Assembly: GCA_000969725.1 (NCBI GenBank)
Contig: JXSR01S002736.1
Source: Ophiothrix spiculata
Lineage: Eukaryota; Echinodermata; Ophiuroidea; Amphilepidida; Ophiotrichidae
Length of the DNA stretch: 36,596 bases
Direction: 5' to 3' (one strand)
The position numbers and the translations under genes were made by a program. Shown one piece after another: positions 1 through 10,690 of the stretch. The notes below the pieces were generated by a model that did not search any database, was not told the DNA's origin, and saw only the letters and a program-made list of their open reading frames with translations. Each line of letters opens with the position of its first letter. Positions within the stretch are counted from its first letter, which is position 1.

Positions 1-191
1 GGGGTCAAATTTCAACTTTGTCCGATTTCAACAATTAAGGAGTCAAATTGTTCGTCTTGGACCAAAGATCAAAAGTGTCAATGGTGACCCCGTTGTCCGA
101 CCTTTCCCTTGGGGTCAAATTTTCAACTTTGTCCGATTTCAAAGATTAAGGTGTCAAATTGTGTGACCCCGTTGTTTGGCCTTTCCCTTTG
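1..191. repeat. Two-unit tandem repeat at the left edge
   Basis: Two copies of a unit beginning GGGGTCAAATTTCAACTTTG lie head to tail (1-110 and 111-191). The second has an internal deletion. Both units end in a shared GTTGTYYGRCCTTTCCCTT stretch. The array probably extends to the left of the window. No coding potential is seen. Confidence 0.8.
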
Positions 192-429
192 GATCCACCC
201 CACAACTGAATGATTAAGTAGGCGGTCGATACGCAGGCGAGACTACTAGTTCGCGAACCATCTTGTTATAATTCTATCTGCTCTGTATTTGCATTTCAAC
301 GATCATTACAGGATGGTTCAAAAGTTCGTTATAATATATAAACAGTGCAAATGCCATAGTTGCCTGAGAATGTCCCGGATAATTTCCGCGTATTATTGGC
401 TTCAACCTGCATGAAGAATGTTTTTTATT

Positions 430-475
430 TTGTTCACGTCACGATGACGTCACACATTTTCTGTGCGCATGCTCC
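430..475 (+). promoter_or_regulatory. CRE / NRF1-like promoter patch
   Basis: A full palindromic cAMP response element TGACGTCA sits at 445-452. A half site CACGTCA lies 10 bases upstream, and an NRF1-like GTGCGCATGC lies about 12 bases downstream. The next 90 bases have more CpG than the AT-rich surroundings. CRE plus NRF1 is a common make-up of TATA-less animal promoters. It lies about 290 bases before the signal-peptide frame at 738, which fits a plus-strand promoter, but these motifs are symmetric and could also fire leftwards. Motifs are seen directly; function is inferred. Confidence 0.35.
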
Positions 476-737
476 ACCTTAATTATCGCGGTTATGAGAT
501 CTTTGTAACACGCACTGCTCGCATCGATAACATTGACATTTTGATCTCGCATGGCAGATCAGAATCATGTAAAATAAACACATTTTTTGCAACAATTTTC
601 AAATGCGACAATAATTTGAGATAAGTTTACGAGCCAAAATCAACCATTTGATGTTTATTACATGTAGTAACGTGACAGAAAAAAACGACGGGAGACTCTG
701 AAAAACATCTAACTTTTATCTGGCACGTTGAGTTAGT

Positions 738-839
738 ATGGTGCACTTAGGGATTGTAGTTTTCCTTTGCTGCATATTGCCTAAGTGTGGATGTAAAAAT
801 AGTAGCATTAACCTGACAAGTTCGTTGCATGAATTCTAA
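738..839 (+). CDS. Candidate signal-peptide exon or small secreted peptide
   Basis: An ATG at 738 opens a 33-codon frame to a TAA at 837. The first 19 residues have the layout of a secretory signal: MVH, a hydrophobic core LGIVVFLCCIL, then a Cys-rich end PKCGC. The rest is hydrophilic with two N-glycosylation sequons (NSS and NLT). There are two readings. It may be a complete secreted peptide. Alternatively it may be a first coding exon ending at GGAT|GTAAAA (about 791) in phase 1, the usual phase after a signal peptide. That donor is weak, and no phase-1 partner exon was found downstream. The promoter-like patch at 430-475 supports a transcript start nearby. The frame is short enough to be chance. 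No family is recognised. Confidence 0.3.
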   Translation: MVHLGIVVFLCCILPKCGCKNSSINLTSSLHEF

Positions 840-1062
840 CAGGGTACTTTATAGGTACCCTCAAGGGATACATGCTCGAATCAGCGTTGTATATAATAGA
901 CATCAAGACATTTCAACGATCCATTTAAAGATCGGTGGGCTTTTAAATTGAAAGGACCTTTAAAACGTTTGCCAGTTTCAAACTTCAAGAAAAAGCTAAA
1001 CCCAGAATGATTTAAACATCAGAGATAAGAGATGGTGTAAAAATTCTTGGTTACATTGCAAG
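840..1062. other. AT-rich spacer
   Basis: No convincing exon, repeat or RNA gene is seen between the signal-peptide frame and the SINE. Confidence 0.6.
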
Positions 1063-1270
1063 AGGGGAGCGTGGCCGAGCGGTTAGAGCACGGGTCTCGT
1101 AATACAGATGTTGTGGGTTCGAGCCCCGGGCCAGGCGGTTTACGTCTCCTTGTTTCCTTGAGCAAGAAACTTTACTCTAATTGCTCCGTGGTTCGGATAG
1201 CTACGTTAAGCTGTTGGTCCCCTGTGCGAATGCTCCTTCTTGGGGCCAATCGGTAGGCAAAAAACTCATT
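1063..1270 (+). mobile_element. tRNA-derived SINE, copy 1 (most complete)
   Basis: The 5' head is tRNA-like, with a pol III A box TGGCCGAGCGG (1072-1082) and B box GGTTCGAGCC (1116-1125). A non-tRNA body follows, with CCTTGAGCAAGAAACTTTAC and a later GTCCCCTGTGCGAATG. The body is shared with the copy at 10570-10690 on the other strand, and the head with the copy at 29216. The head cannot fold as a working tRNA because its acceptor ends do not pair. The body recalls the deeply conserved central domains of metazoan SINEs (Meta or Nin-DC type). That comparison is from memory and needs an alignment. Confidence 0.85.
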
Positions 1271-1806
1271 AAAACTGTTGATAACCCATTTTTTGGTCAT
1301 TCCGTGATCATTTATCTCGAAAAAATCGCCGAATGCGACGAAAAACTGACTATTTTTTAAAACTATTTATTGGCTCGATGCATTTATTTAATTCCCTGGT
1401 AAGATTTTGAGTATTATATCTAGGAAGATACCGGTAATAATGATTACTTACTTTGCGTGCATGCAAAGCAATGATGTGTTTGGGTCTTTGACTGAAAACT
1501 TTGTAACTATTTATTGACCCGGTTACTTTTTTCATTCATCGGTCAGATTTTAGATATTATAATTTATATTTGTAAAAAGATAATAATGAAGAATAATTTT
1601 GTATACATTAAGAGCAACGATGTGTTTGGGGTCAACAGATATTATTGCTACTGGATTCAACCATTCTCCCGGACTGTTGATTGGTTTCATCACTGACATT
1701 ATAATTAGCCTCTCCAAGCTAGCTTTTACTTTAGTATATATAAATACAAGTTGACTGAATATGACTTTCAGAGAAAATTCTTAGTCAAGGAAAACTTTAG
1801 GACAGG
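1271..1806. other. AT-rich stretch, nothing identified
   Basis: Short open frames occur here, but none has splice sites with consistent phases or a recognisable protein. Intergenic or intronic DNA is the simplest reading. Confidence 0.5.
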
Positions 1807-2006
1807 TTATCGTTTTCTGGTCGTACAGACGAACAGGAATAGGAGACTACTACATGTAGTATATTTATCACTTCCTATTATAAAAATCACTTTCTGTAAG
1901 ACTCTATGGTACAACGTGGTAAACAAATTACAAAAACAATTGTAAGGGACAAGACTGATCCGAAAATCAGCTATTTTCAGTTGAGCCCATGCTGCAGTGA
2001 CGAACT
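1807..2006 (-). CDS. Possible second exon of a minus-strand gene
   Basis: On the minus strand a good acceptor TTTTGCTTTACAG precedes 2006. The first two bases complete a Glu codon when joined to the single base left by the exon at 2063-2197. The frame then runs EFVTAAWAQLKIADF and stays open to a stop at 1807. The first 30 or so residues look protein-like. The tail is hydrophobic and AT-rich, so the real end may be earlier. The implied intron is only 56 bases, far shorter than the kilobase introns elsewhere in the window, which weakens the call. Product unknown. Confidence 0.2.
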
Positions 2007-2062
2007 CTGTAAAGCAAAACACAATTAATGAGCAATTAAAATCGTAAAAAAATATAACTTAC

Positions 2063-2197
2063 CCTGCGCTTCTTCTTCACTCACTGAATACCTTATCCCT
2101 TCCGTCCTGTCGTATCTATCCAAGTAACACGTATAATAATCCGCCTTGGTCCCTGGCTTAATCCACGATTGAGCAACCAATATCAATTGCAGATGAT
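2063..2197 (-). CDS. Possible internal exon, phase 1-1, product unknown
   Basis: On the minus strand 135 bases are open between an acceptor CTGTCGCAG and a near-consensus donor CAGG|GTAAGT. Entry and exit are both phase 1, as in many extracellular modules. The translation contains SWIKPGTKADYYTCYLD followed by an acidic end SVSEEEAQ, a balanced, protein-like composition. The pyrimidine tract before the acceptor is poor, and no upstream partner exon ending in phase 1 was found. The same DNA is also open on the plus strand from 2087 to 2285. No family is recognised. Either a real exon of an unknown gene or a chance frame. Confidence 0.33.
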
Positions 2198-2730
2198 CTG
2201 CGACAGATCACCTCAGAAATTTGATGACATTAAAGAGTCTTTCTCTCTCACAAGCACGAATAGTTGTGCATGTAGATATGATTAATTCGTAATGAAATCT
2301 CTGAAAAAATTGCACTAAAACCTATCTTCATCATATCTTCAATATGTGAAGTCTACCTTGTCACTTCCGCATGCACAGTTTGCCATAAAAACCGTCATTC
2401 TTCAGTGAGTTTCAACACTCACGCCTGATGCACCCTTTTCAATTTTCCCGCTGTAACCTTCACATTGTTAATTAGCATAACAACAGTCTCTGTCCCTAAA
2501 AGGCAGGCTAAAAGGAAATACAATAGACCGAATATATAAAAGTAGCAACTGCTATTTCTTTAGCATTTACTTGAATTTCTATCACAAGCTTAGCTAGCAC
2601 TGACTTGCAAGAAAAAGCCCTCTCAACATGCTCAAGGTCAAATTCTATTTCTTATCCCTTTAAAGCAATTGGTAATCTGGTTAGGAATTGTCAAGTTAAC
2701 AATTGCATTAATAAAGCAGACGTTTTGCTT
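2198..2730. other. AT-rich stretch, no supported gene
   Basis: A plus-strand frame runs into this stretch from 2087 and ends in a 30-codon segment beginning MICDRSPQKFDD at 2193, behind an acceptor-like ATTGCAG. It is antisense to the exon candidate at 2063-2197 and has no partner. Nothing else is identified. Confidence 0.45.
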
Positions 2731-2945
2731 CCCTGGAGAAAATCGAGTACAATTCTGCGGTACAAGAGCGGAATGTGCACATTTGGAATATCATTCGAGT
2801 ACACTTTTAAGTATATCTAGTACAAATTGTTTGTATTTTTAAACAAACAATTTGTACTAGAATTGTACTTAAAGTGTACTCGAATGATGTTCCAAATGTG
2901 TACATTCCGATCTTGTACTAGAATTGTACTCGATTTCTACCAGGG
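2731..2945. mobile_element. Foldback (MITE-like) element, about 100-base arms
   Basis: The two halves are imperfect reverse complements around a short loop near 2835. The element begins CCCTGG and ends CCAGGG. Inside, each arm carries GAGTACAATTCT-type and GTACAAATTGTTTG-type stretches in mirror order. It has no coding capacity, so it would depend on a transposase in trans. No clear target-site duplication is visible. Confidence 0.85.
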
Positions 2946-3539
2946 CTACGACATGTAGCAAATACATTTATAATTAAGATCTATAATGAGGAGTATGTGA
3001 CATCGTTATACTTTAAAATCCCCGTCACAAAAGGTCCACTTTGTTGATAACTGTATTGGTTGTTAAGATCTTGATATGCTTTATGGAATTTGTTGGATGT
3101 ATATGCCATGACCTTGATGACTAACAAATAGATACTAACTAATTCTAGGTGAACGTTTTGATAACATTTCCTTTATCGTGTTAATGCAGTCTTCAAGTAA
3201 TTGGACTTCCGAATATCTACATGTACGTTAAATGTGAAATTAAGTTCTTTTTGAACAATTCTAATAAAAGTTTGACTGATGTTTCTACAAAAAATCTATA
3301 AAAACAATGACGAATCAAACGTGTAAAAGATTCGTCGATAAATCTCTTTCTTGCCAATTTTTATTTGGAATCGTGACTTGCATGAGATTTAATGTGAGGA
3401 ATCGACCATTACTTTTGATAGTCAGCGTGTTTCTACTATCCCATCTAGATGGACTTCGCAATTGAACACTAAGCGTGTTCCAAAGGTTGATGGATGATCT
3501 GGTTGATGATGACAATTAAAAATACGAGTTAAGGTTTAG
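2946..3539. other. AT-rich stretch before the first candidate tail exon
   Basis: A 66-codon minus-strand frame (3315-3515) is present but has no convincing splice signals and is treated as chance. No repeat is recognised. Confidence 0.5.
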
Positions 3540-3741
3540 TAGAAGCAAGTCGGTTTACGGTGATACATCTTCTTCCAAAAACACTTTTTTACGAGTTACC
3601 GTTGTTATAAGTGAGCCGTCAGCACCCTTTCATAGCAATAGAAACAGGTCGGTCGACGGATCATCTACCAAAATGTTGGAGCACAAAATACGGTTATCAA
3701 TTCGCTGGATGACTGGTAGAAAAACGCTAGCTGTCAAATAA
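3540..3741 (+). CDS. Candidate alternative 3'-terminal exon with internally repeated coding sequence
   Basis: After AG at 3538-3539 a phase-2 frame of 66 codons runs to TAA at 3739. It is Ser/Arg/Lys-rich and contains two related segments, RSKSVYGDTSSSK and NRNRSVDGSSTK, encoded about 103 bases apart. The second has its own better acceptor (CACCCTTTCATAG, after 3641), also in phase 2, so it could be used as a shorter terminal exon. The frame lacks an upstream ATG, so it needs splicing from an earlier exon. Its phase matches the other plus-strand tail candidates at 6658, 8870, 11059 and 14322. The pyrimidine tract before 3538 is poor. No family is recognised. Confidence 0.35.
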
Positions 3742-3783
3742 CACATTAACAGATGTTTTATTGTGGAATGTTTACATTACTTA

Positions 3784-4160
3784 TACAAATCAAAGCACAG
3801 TATGTGCAAACATAAAGCATAGTAATTACATCTTTTAACCCTCCAATTCAATCTATTCTCATGCTGCAAGGTGTATATTGAAGTCGCCCATTATATAAAT
3901 ACAATGTAAAAATGCAGTATGTCAAAAAACAACAACCAATAGTTGACACTTCCATTGAACATCCAATTTCACTTCATTCCATTCGCATAATGGAAGGTTA
4001 ATATTGAAGTCACCCATTATATAAATCTGCCATACAAAGTAAAGCGTAGGATGTGCAAATATAACACATATATAATTATAATAAGTACTTTCTTAACGTC
4101 CAGTTTTACTTCAATCTACTTCCATGATACAGTGTAATGTAAGGTCGTTTTAGTATCTGC
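3784..4160. repeat. Diverged tandem repeat, three units of about 115-130 bases
   Basis: Units start near 3784, 3899 and 4027. Each holds a GTATGTGCAAA-type stretch, a CCAATTTCACTTCA-type stretch and a TATTGAAGTCGCCCATTATATAAA-like end; the third is the most divergent. No coding potential. Confidence 0.7.
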
Positions 4161-6657
4161 AGCCTTTAGTTATAATTTAATCAATGCTTGTTTTCTAATT
4201 TTTGCAGAAATATTTAGAGATGAAAGAAAGTAGCTCGCTTGCTTATTCCTAGTACTGCGTTTTTATTTTGTGGGTAGAGATATTGTAACCACTTTAAAAT
4301 AATAATGAGATTTGATCTTGGCAAATGCTTCAATATGGAACTAAACTGAATGTTGGAGAATAATTTTGATTTTGGAAGTCGAGAAATCTGATAGAACAAA
4401 TTTCTAATGTCAGAAATATTCAAAACTGAGAAGTTGCCGAATGTTTGGAAGATGCCGATTGTTTTTCTCAATTTCTTATTATCTAACGAGCATGTGACTT
4501 CAAAGTAATGGAAACCGATCCATCGACCATTAGAGCGTTTTTAAAAGGATATCATTCCAAATCCGTGAATATTTAACTCCACAATTACCTATAGTATATC
4601 ATGCTTACGATGAAGTAACTCTTGAAAAAATAAACCTTTTTTCCTATGTGTCAAAAACAATATTTTGATTATATAAACATATATTTGTTGAATACGGATG
4701 TAATTCTCAAAATTGTGTCACTTGTCCTATGAAATTAAGAGCAACTTTTAAAAGTAAAAACACCAACCGAAGCCCATGCCCCGTACCCCTGTTCGTCTTT
4801 GCCTTAAAAATGGAGTTGAACTTCTAACGAAGGAGAAGAATATTATATTTAAAAAAAGGATGGAAAAAATTGATGATGACATCATCGGCATTATGTCAAT
4901 TTTTGATCAACCACATTGAGCTTGAAATAAGAACTTATCCGTCTTTGGATAAAAATCGTAGTTACAAAAATACTTAAAAAGTAAAATTGTATTGCATATT
5001 AACTAAGATAACATGATACAGTCCACCTATCCAAACACTTGTTAATGAAAATGGATCTGTTCCCTTTAATACTTGTGATAATACAGAGATGGCCAATTTG
5101 AAGTCGTCAGTACTATCTGATGAATTATCTTACAAGCCACAGGGAGAAAGTCAAGACGTTTTTCTATCATCATTTGATTAATGAAATAGCTCGTAATGTC
5201 GGCAATCAGAAGTAAATGCACATTCAAGAAGTCATTGACTTTTCTACATCTGCATTAACCCATTCTATGTCGACTTCTTTGTTATTTTGGGTTTTGCTTG
5301 CTGTTTTCTACATATTCTATTTATGTTTCGAATATCTTTAGTGGTATTTTATTTTGTTAATTATCAGATTTAGCATGTTCAGCTTAGTATCTAGGGACAT
5401 AATTCTTTGAGCATAGAGCTTGGTATACGCGTATATTATTACAAGAAAAGAAGCACCCTTATCAGGAATACGTTATTATCATGATTATAATCCACTGTAA
5501 ATGTTAGAATTATGAAGTGAGGAAAAAGTATGTTTTAGTGATGTGAAAATTAGAAAAAAGCGTGATGTCTTATCATGCTAAGTCATGCGTTCTACTCAAA
5601 GCTCGTATACGCTGATATTTTGGCATTTGATCAACGCATATTATACGCGGCTCAAAATGGACAAAGATAAGTCAACGTGAGCAACAAAACCATACAGTAC
5701 ATGTATTTGCTTTTCAAAATGCGTTACATCTTTGAGATGACATATCTAAACTCTGACAGGAAATTAACCATTCTAATCACAGCGCACTTCAATTGGCTAT
5801 TGATTTTGCTCAGACATTTTGTTTGAGTAACTCTTGATGCAGGTGAAATGGTGTGCAGATGTTTAAATTATCTCTTTCTTTTGACACCTCGGCGTTTCAA
5901 TAATTGCTGAATAGTTTGACATTATCATACTTTGGAATCAAATGCTGCCTTTATTCTAGGTGGTAATTTTCTTTATTGTACTAAGGTGACATTCAATAAC
6001 GCGTTTATTTGAAAAATTGAATTTGGAAACTTAAGACCTAGAGGTGCATGGAATGTTCTGAAACTGAGTTCTCCCACTAACGTTTAACTAACGCTAAAGG
6101 CAACACAAAACCTGCTTGAATATCATCGACCAGTTTTTGTTGCTACTCGATTATTTCAACAAAATAACACATAATCTTTAGTTTCCTATCATCACGTGAC
6201 CTGGTTTTCGTGCTGCCTTTAGTTTGTTTCCCCTCAACCTTCCCTTGATGATTCTTCTTGATATTACATATTGATTTGAACATGTTGTGTGGATTACAAA
6301 GTTGGTCTAGTTGTTATCGTTTGCAAGAAGTTTCTTTGATGTGTTCTAATACCGTAATATTGTGACCTTAGACCGCAGTGGAACGAATTGTCCCGATTTG
6401 CAATAATGACGTGATTTCCGGATGTTCTGCTCTGTATTTTTTGTATTCTTTGTGTCTTGCGTTTTTCTTTGTGTGGATATTTCAGTTGTTAATAACATGT
6501 AACTTTGCTACCTAGATGAATTCTTTCAATATTTCGTTATGCATGAAGCGTTTGAGCGTGCCTAATTTTTCCTAAATTAATTATATAATTTATTGATTTT
6601 CTTTTATTGCATAATTTCTTTTTTGACTCCAATTGCATTCCTTCTGACTGTCAAAAG
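4161..6657. other. Long AT-rich stretch, presumed intron or intergenic
   Basis: No convincing gene is seen. Weak items: an acceptor-like GATAATACAG followed by a 30-codon frame MANLKSSVLSDE to TAA at 5179; a possible 26-base microexon at 5960-5985 (GTGGTAATTTTC... ending CTAAG|GTGACA) that would encode a hydrophobic stretch and end in phase 2, matching the acceptor at 6658; and an 85-codon minus frame at 4214-4471. All could be chance. Confidence 0.4.
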
Positions 6658-6784
6658 GACAAGTGAGCAAAATACCCCTACCCATCGCTCGTCATTTCCA
6701 TCTTCAATATGTCTAGATGACGTTCACCTTGATGCTGAGAAAGGATTCGCCAATACAAGGTTTGCACGTTATTTTATGTTGTAA
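6658..6784 (+). CDS. Coding exon, phase 2, terminal or internal
   Basis: A strong pyrimidine-rich tract ending TGACTGTCAAAAG precedes a phase-2 frame that begins RTSEQNTPTHRSSFPS and continues CLDDVHLDAEKGFANT. Two outcomes are possible. The exon may end at AATACAAG|GTTTGC (6759), giving a symmetric 102-base exon (phase 2 in, phase 2 out). Or it may read through to TAA at 6782-6784, adding a short FARYFML tail. If spliced at 6759 it joins in frame to any of the later tail exons, giving ...ANT-S-GEIRSS or ...ANT-S-HTGHTD. The Ser/Thr-rich, hydrophilic composition suits a cytoplasmic tail with phosphorylation sites. The frame is also open upstream through a hydrophobic T-rich stretch, which I take as the polypyrimidine tract. 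No family is recognised. Confidence 0.5.
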
Positions 6785-6812
6785 GAAGCCAGCACTACTA
6801 TTTTCTTTGCAG

Positions 6813-6906
6813 ATCCCGTGCACTTGCAGAATCAAACATGCTACAAATTGGTCACGTTGGTTCCATGTTCATCTTTGAGCTCTTTAGAGTATACAGAATG
6901 ATATGA
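6813..6906 (+). CDS. Candidate alternative terminal exon (30 residues)
   Basis: A textbook acceptor TATTTTCTTTGCAG ends at 6812. In phase 2 the following frame reads SRALAESNMLQIGHVG and stops at TGA 6904-6906. It lies only 29 bases after the stop of the previous candidate. All three phases are open for about 20-30 codons here, so phase 2 is chosen because it agrees with the neighbouring tail exons, not because the sequence forces it. Confidence 0.3.
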
Positions 6907-8634
6907 TGTATAGTTGTTGAATTCTTCACCCAAACTATTGCTGCTACAAGCTTTACAAAAAATTGCTTCTATTAAATGAAATGCGCTTCTTAGTTTAAGT
7001 TGCGGTTATTGTAACTAATTTCAAGCTTGAAATGAAAACGTATTTCTAGAATTAGTTTTGTTTCATAAATGTGTCTATGTTTTTGGTTTTTGTCCAGTTC
7101 TGTTCATTTTTGTGTTTTGATTATTTGAGTGTTTTGCACTTTTGCTTTGCGGGGTAACAGTGTGTATTGCAGACTTATAAAATAAGCTAAGATGATCAAT
7201 TGTTGTTTCTGAACATGTGCTGAACAAGTACATATTTTAGAAGCTTTTTGATGTTTTATAGATGTGGTGTAATATCTTCTCTATGCTGTACAATGCAAGT
7301 TAGACTACTAGGCTAGACACGCTGTTGGAAGTCATACATATATGGTGTCTAGAGCTCTTTATTAGTTGCTTGAACCAAGTTAACAAATTTATATTGGCTT
7401 TAGTAGTTTATGAAAACGGATATATTTAATTCTGATACAGATTAATTTCTGATACGGTGCTTCAACCTCAACAACCTCAAAATTGCTTTAGGACAACTTT
7501 GATTTTAGCCAAAGTATAAAGAAGTTCATAATTACTTGTCTAGCTCTGAATTTTGTTTGAATTATTTTCTCGTTGACACACTTCTGGCGAGAACGACGAG
7601 GACCATATCTAAAATATGTTACTAATACAATTTCTCTAAAATGCCCCAGTACATCATAGTCTCTAAAAGAAATCTAATATATCTGAGTGCATTGAACATT
7701 GTATTTTAATTTGTAATTGATGGAGAAATTTCATTCAACTTGAAATTATCGGATCAGTCCTGCATTGTATTATAAGTTAACATTATGGTATTTTGTAGAT
7801 AGGTAAATACTAAATAGGAAGACATGATACATTGAGACATCAGTAATCGTGAAATATCAGAATATTGTAGAAACAGCTAGAGGCAGCAATTACCATATTT
7901 GGTTAGATTTTAGTATGATATGTTATCATTTCTAATTATGAATCAGCTTGTTATTTGTCTGCAATTATTTCAGGAGAAAATTCATTGTTTTATACAGAAC
8001 ATCATCCGTGATTTTGTCTCTGGTTTGACTCAATTTTGCTGCCTTAATTTATATGTTGTTAATGACTGTTCAACTCTTTTAGATTAAATTGATTGGACTG
8101 GCGACGCACTTGCTTTACTACAAATACAGGAGTAACCAGTATCTTGTAATTTCATATCATTAATGATGAACAACATTACCAAAATCCATCCCTGGATACA
8201 CTTTACTTATTTATCATTAAAATTGTCTTGGTACTCTCCTTTTATATAGTTAAAATATATTGTTAGGTCGAAATGGCGTCAGTTTACTCGACGCCAAACC
8301 AAATTTATCTTATTTATAATTGGATTTTTTTTTATAAAAGCAAATTTATCAAATGAAAATCGTCACCATGTTGTAGTTCATCTAGTGTTATTTACTGTCT
8401 GATATAACTTGCTGGCGGTGGCAAGAAATTGGAATGAATAATGATGCACACTATGTGAAAGATTAATGATGAATTGATGACCTATTTGAAACAGTACAAT
8501 CTCAGATCTGGGGCAGGAATCATTTCATGCCAACATTGATATCAAAATACTCCATAATGTTTGTTCACTGTGGAAATGGTGTAAGTAATCATAGTATAAC
8601 GCCATTTCTTATAGACTACTTTCGCATATCCCCA
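6907..8634. other. AT-rich stretch, presumed intron
   Basis: Two further acceptors with short phase-2 frames are seen: 7441-7519 (25 codons beginning LISDTVLQPQQ) and 7979-8032 (about 17 codons). Neither stands out from chance. Nothing else is recognised. Confidence 0.4.
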
Positions 8635-8755
8635 GCATATCCCACAATGCAGTGTGGAAAGTACCCAATATCCGGGTATTCTCCTTGATCGACAGAAGTA
8701 TCCTGTGACCAATCGCTCATATAAGGTACTTTTAAGAGTGCATTATGGGATATGC
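8635..8755. mobile_element. Short MITE-like inverted repeat
   Basis: Arms of 31 bases (8635-8665 and 8725-8755) are reverse complements with a few mismatches. They open with GCATATCCCACAATGCA and close with TGCATTATGGGATATGC. The 59-base centre is not paired. Non-coding. Confidence 0.75.
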
Positions 8756-8869
8756 AAGTGATCCAAGGTGGGATGAATCACTACCCTGGTTAAATTCCAA
8801 GTAAAAAGGGCATTAATGTTTCCAAATGATGTGTTGATGCTTCATGATATTTACAAATGTTAATCCCAG

Positions 8870-8948
8870 AGCTGTCGAGCGGATGGAACAGACGGAATTA
8901 ATGATTAACGATCCGAATGGTAGTAAGTCCAAAGTCCCATTACTTTGA
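8870..8948 (+). CDS. Alternative 3'-terminal exon (25-residue tail)
   Basis: The acceptor TGTTAATCCCAG ends at 8869. Only phase 2 stays open for more than 12 codons. It gives an Arg across the junction, then AVERMEQTELMINDPNG and a basic end SKSKVPLL before TGA at 8946-8948. The balanced composition and higher GC than the flanks look coding. A consensus donor GTA|GTAAGT occurs inside (after 8922), so an internal-exon use leaving phase 1 is possible, but no phase-1 acceptor partner was found. It would follow the exon at 6658-6759 or a shared exon further upstream. Family unknown. Confidence 0.45.
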
Positions 8949-10227
8949 ATACTAGCATGACCTTTTGGGTACGATGAAGATACTATGCACCAAACTCTAA
9001 TATCAAATATATACTTTTATGATATACTTCCATGTCATATTTGTTGAAATAATCTCACAAATTTATATAATTGTATCCAATGAACGTATAAAATCATTAT
9101 TATATAACAATCATATGACAGTTGATGAATTGTAATGGCGAAGTTGAAATGTCATCATTGAAATATTCTTAAAGCAAAATATGTTCTGAGCGAAAAAGGA
9201 ACGTTTTGTTTCTTAATATAATCCGTACTGTTAGCCTCAATAGAATTATGCACTACAGCACTACAAAACAGTTGTCTCAGTATTGGTAGAGAGACATTTC
9301 AACTTTGTACAAATTAGTATAACATTCAATTGAATGATTTTTGCTTTCGGTTTTATTTTCGAAACTATATCGGGCATCGTTCTAATGTTTAGTGCTTAAA
9401 CGGCACATGTGATGTAAAAAGTCACGTTCAGTCCATTCTGTGTTAAACATGTTATAATACAGGTTGTAACAAAACAAATTATACATTGTTATCTACGCTG
9501 AGAGAATAAGATTACATTTATCTATATTATTTATCTATATCAAAAGCCAAAATCTTAAGCTACAAAATGCACTTTGTTTCATTCAAATTAATGGCCTACA
9601 AGCTGTGTTATGGCAATTATACTGACCATACCTTCAAACCACCTGGGCCAGTTTATCCGATTCATTTACTGGTAGCAAAATAACGGCACATAATGCCCCA
9701 AATCAGCCATACGATATTGAACAGTATAAGGAGGCTGATTTTAGTGTGGGATATAAGCAATATTTTAACCTATTAAAGCATAACATTTATCATAAAATAT
9801 CATAAAATTATTTATGAATTATTTTTATCATATGAAAAAATAAAAACATTCTTGAACATAAGGTGTGCTTTTTGTCATTTTATCTCACTGCATTGTTAAT
9901 CTTCATCGAATCATGAAAAACTGTTTACGCTGAAATAATGATGAAATCGGCCTAAGTGGTTTTCAGCGGTCTTTAACTTTTGATCCTGACCATTAAATGA
10001 GACCATTTAAGCTGCTTCTGGTAGCCAATTAAAATGCCTTTCATATGAGGGAAAGTTTGTGAATTCAACGATTTTATTTTCCTAATGATATCGCTAACAA
10101 GAATGTATAATTTTTTCTGTTACAACCTGTATACAGTCAATAATATGTTCAGTACCTTTCTTCTTATTCCATGTATCTTCGATCAATCTATTCAAACATT
10201 TCATCATCATCATCCACACAATTCCAG
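8949..10227. other. AT-rich stretch, nothing identified
   Basis: No repeat or exon with consistent splice signals is seen. It is probably intron between alternative terminal exons. Confidence 0.5.
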
Positions 10228-10276
10228 AAGAATGAATGGAATTTCAATGGATATGAAGATTCCACCGAACAAGTAA
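10228..10276 (+). CDS. Candidate short terminal exon (15 residues)
   Basis: The acceptor CACACAATTCCAG ends at 10227. In phase 2 the frame reads RMNGISMDMKIPPNK and stops at TAA 10274-10276. In phase 0 the same start gives a longer frame of about 32 codons, beginning KNEWNFNGYEDSTEQ. The sequence does not decide between them. Phase 2 would match the other tails. Low confidence because of the short length. Confidence 0.25.
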
Positions 10277-10569
10277 TATACCTGGATGTTCGATGTGGCT
10301 GTCTTTATATATATCTAAGCATGTAATCAAAACCACCCCTAAGAAGTCAGCTAATTTTGCATCATTTCTCTGAAAACTAAACGTAGAACTGATATAATGT
10401 AGAGATAATGTTGAAGCTTTTGTATGTTTTCAAAGACATCTTATCGTACAACTGTATTCCGTTTAAAACGAACAACCATGACGTATTGCTAATTCGCATC
10501 CTATAGATCGTGAGTGGATCAATCAATCAATGATACAATTGCATAACATGCATACCCCATTAAGGAATC

Positions 10570-10690
10570 TATTCGTACAGGGGACCCACGGCTTTACGTG
10601 ACTGTCCGACCACGGAGCAAGTAGAGTAAAGTTTCTTGCCCAAGGAAACAAGGAGACGAAAACCACCCGGCCCGGGGCTCGAACCCACAA
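10570..10690 (-). mobile_element. tRNA-derived SINE, copy 2 (5' truncated)
   Basis: Reading on the minus strand, this copy starts inside the B box (GGTTCGAGCCCC) and continues through the SINE body CCTTGGGCAAGAAACTTTAC to CCCCTGTACGAAT. It closely matches the copy at 1063-1270. The A-box half is missing, as in typical 5'-truncated insertions. Confidence 0.85.

Noticed and set aside
1064..1137. Possible tRNA gene at the SINE head (and at 29216)
   Set aside because: A and B boxes are good, but the acceptor ends do not pair and the anticodon stem is broken. Repetition with a shared SINE body shows a retroposon.
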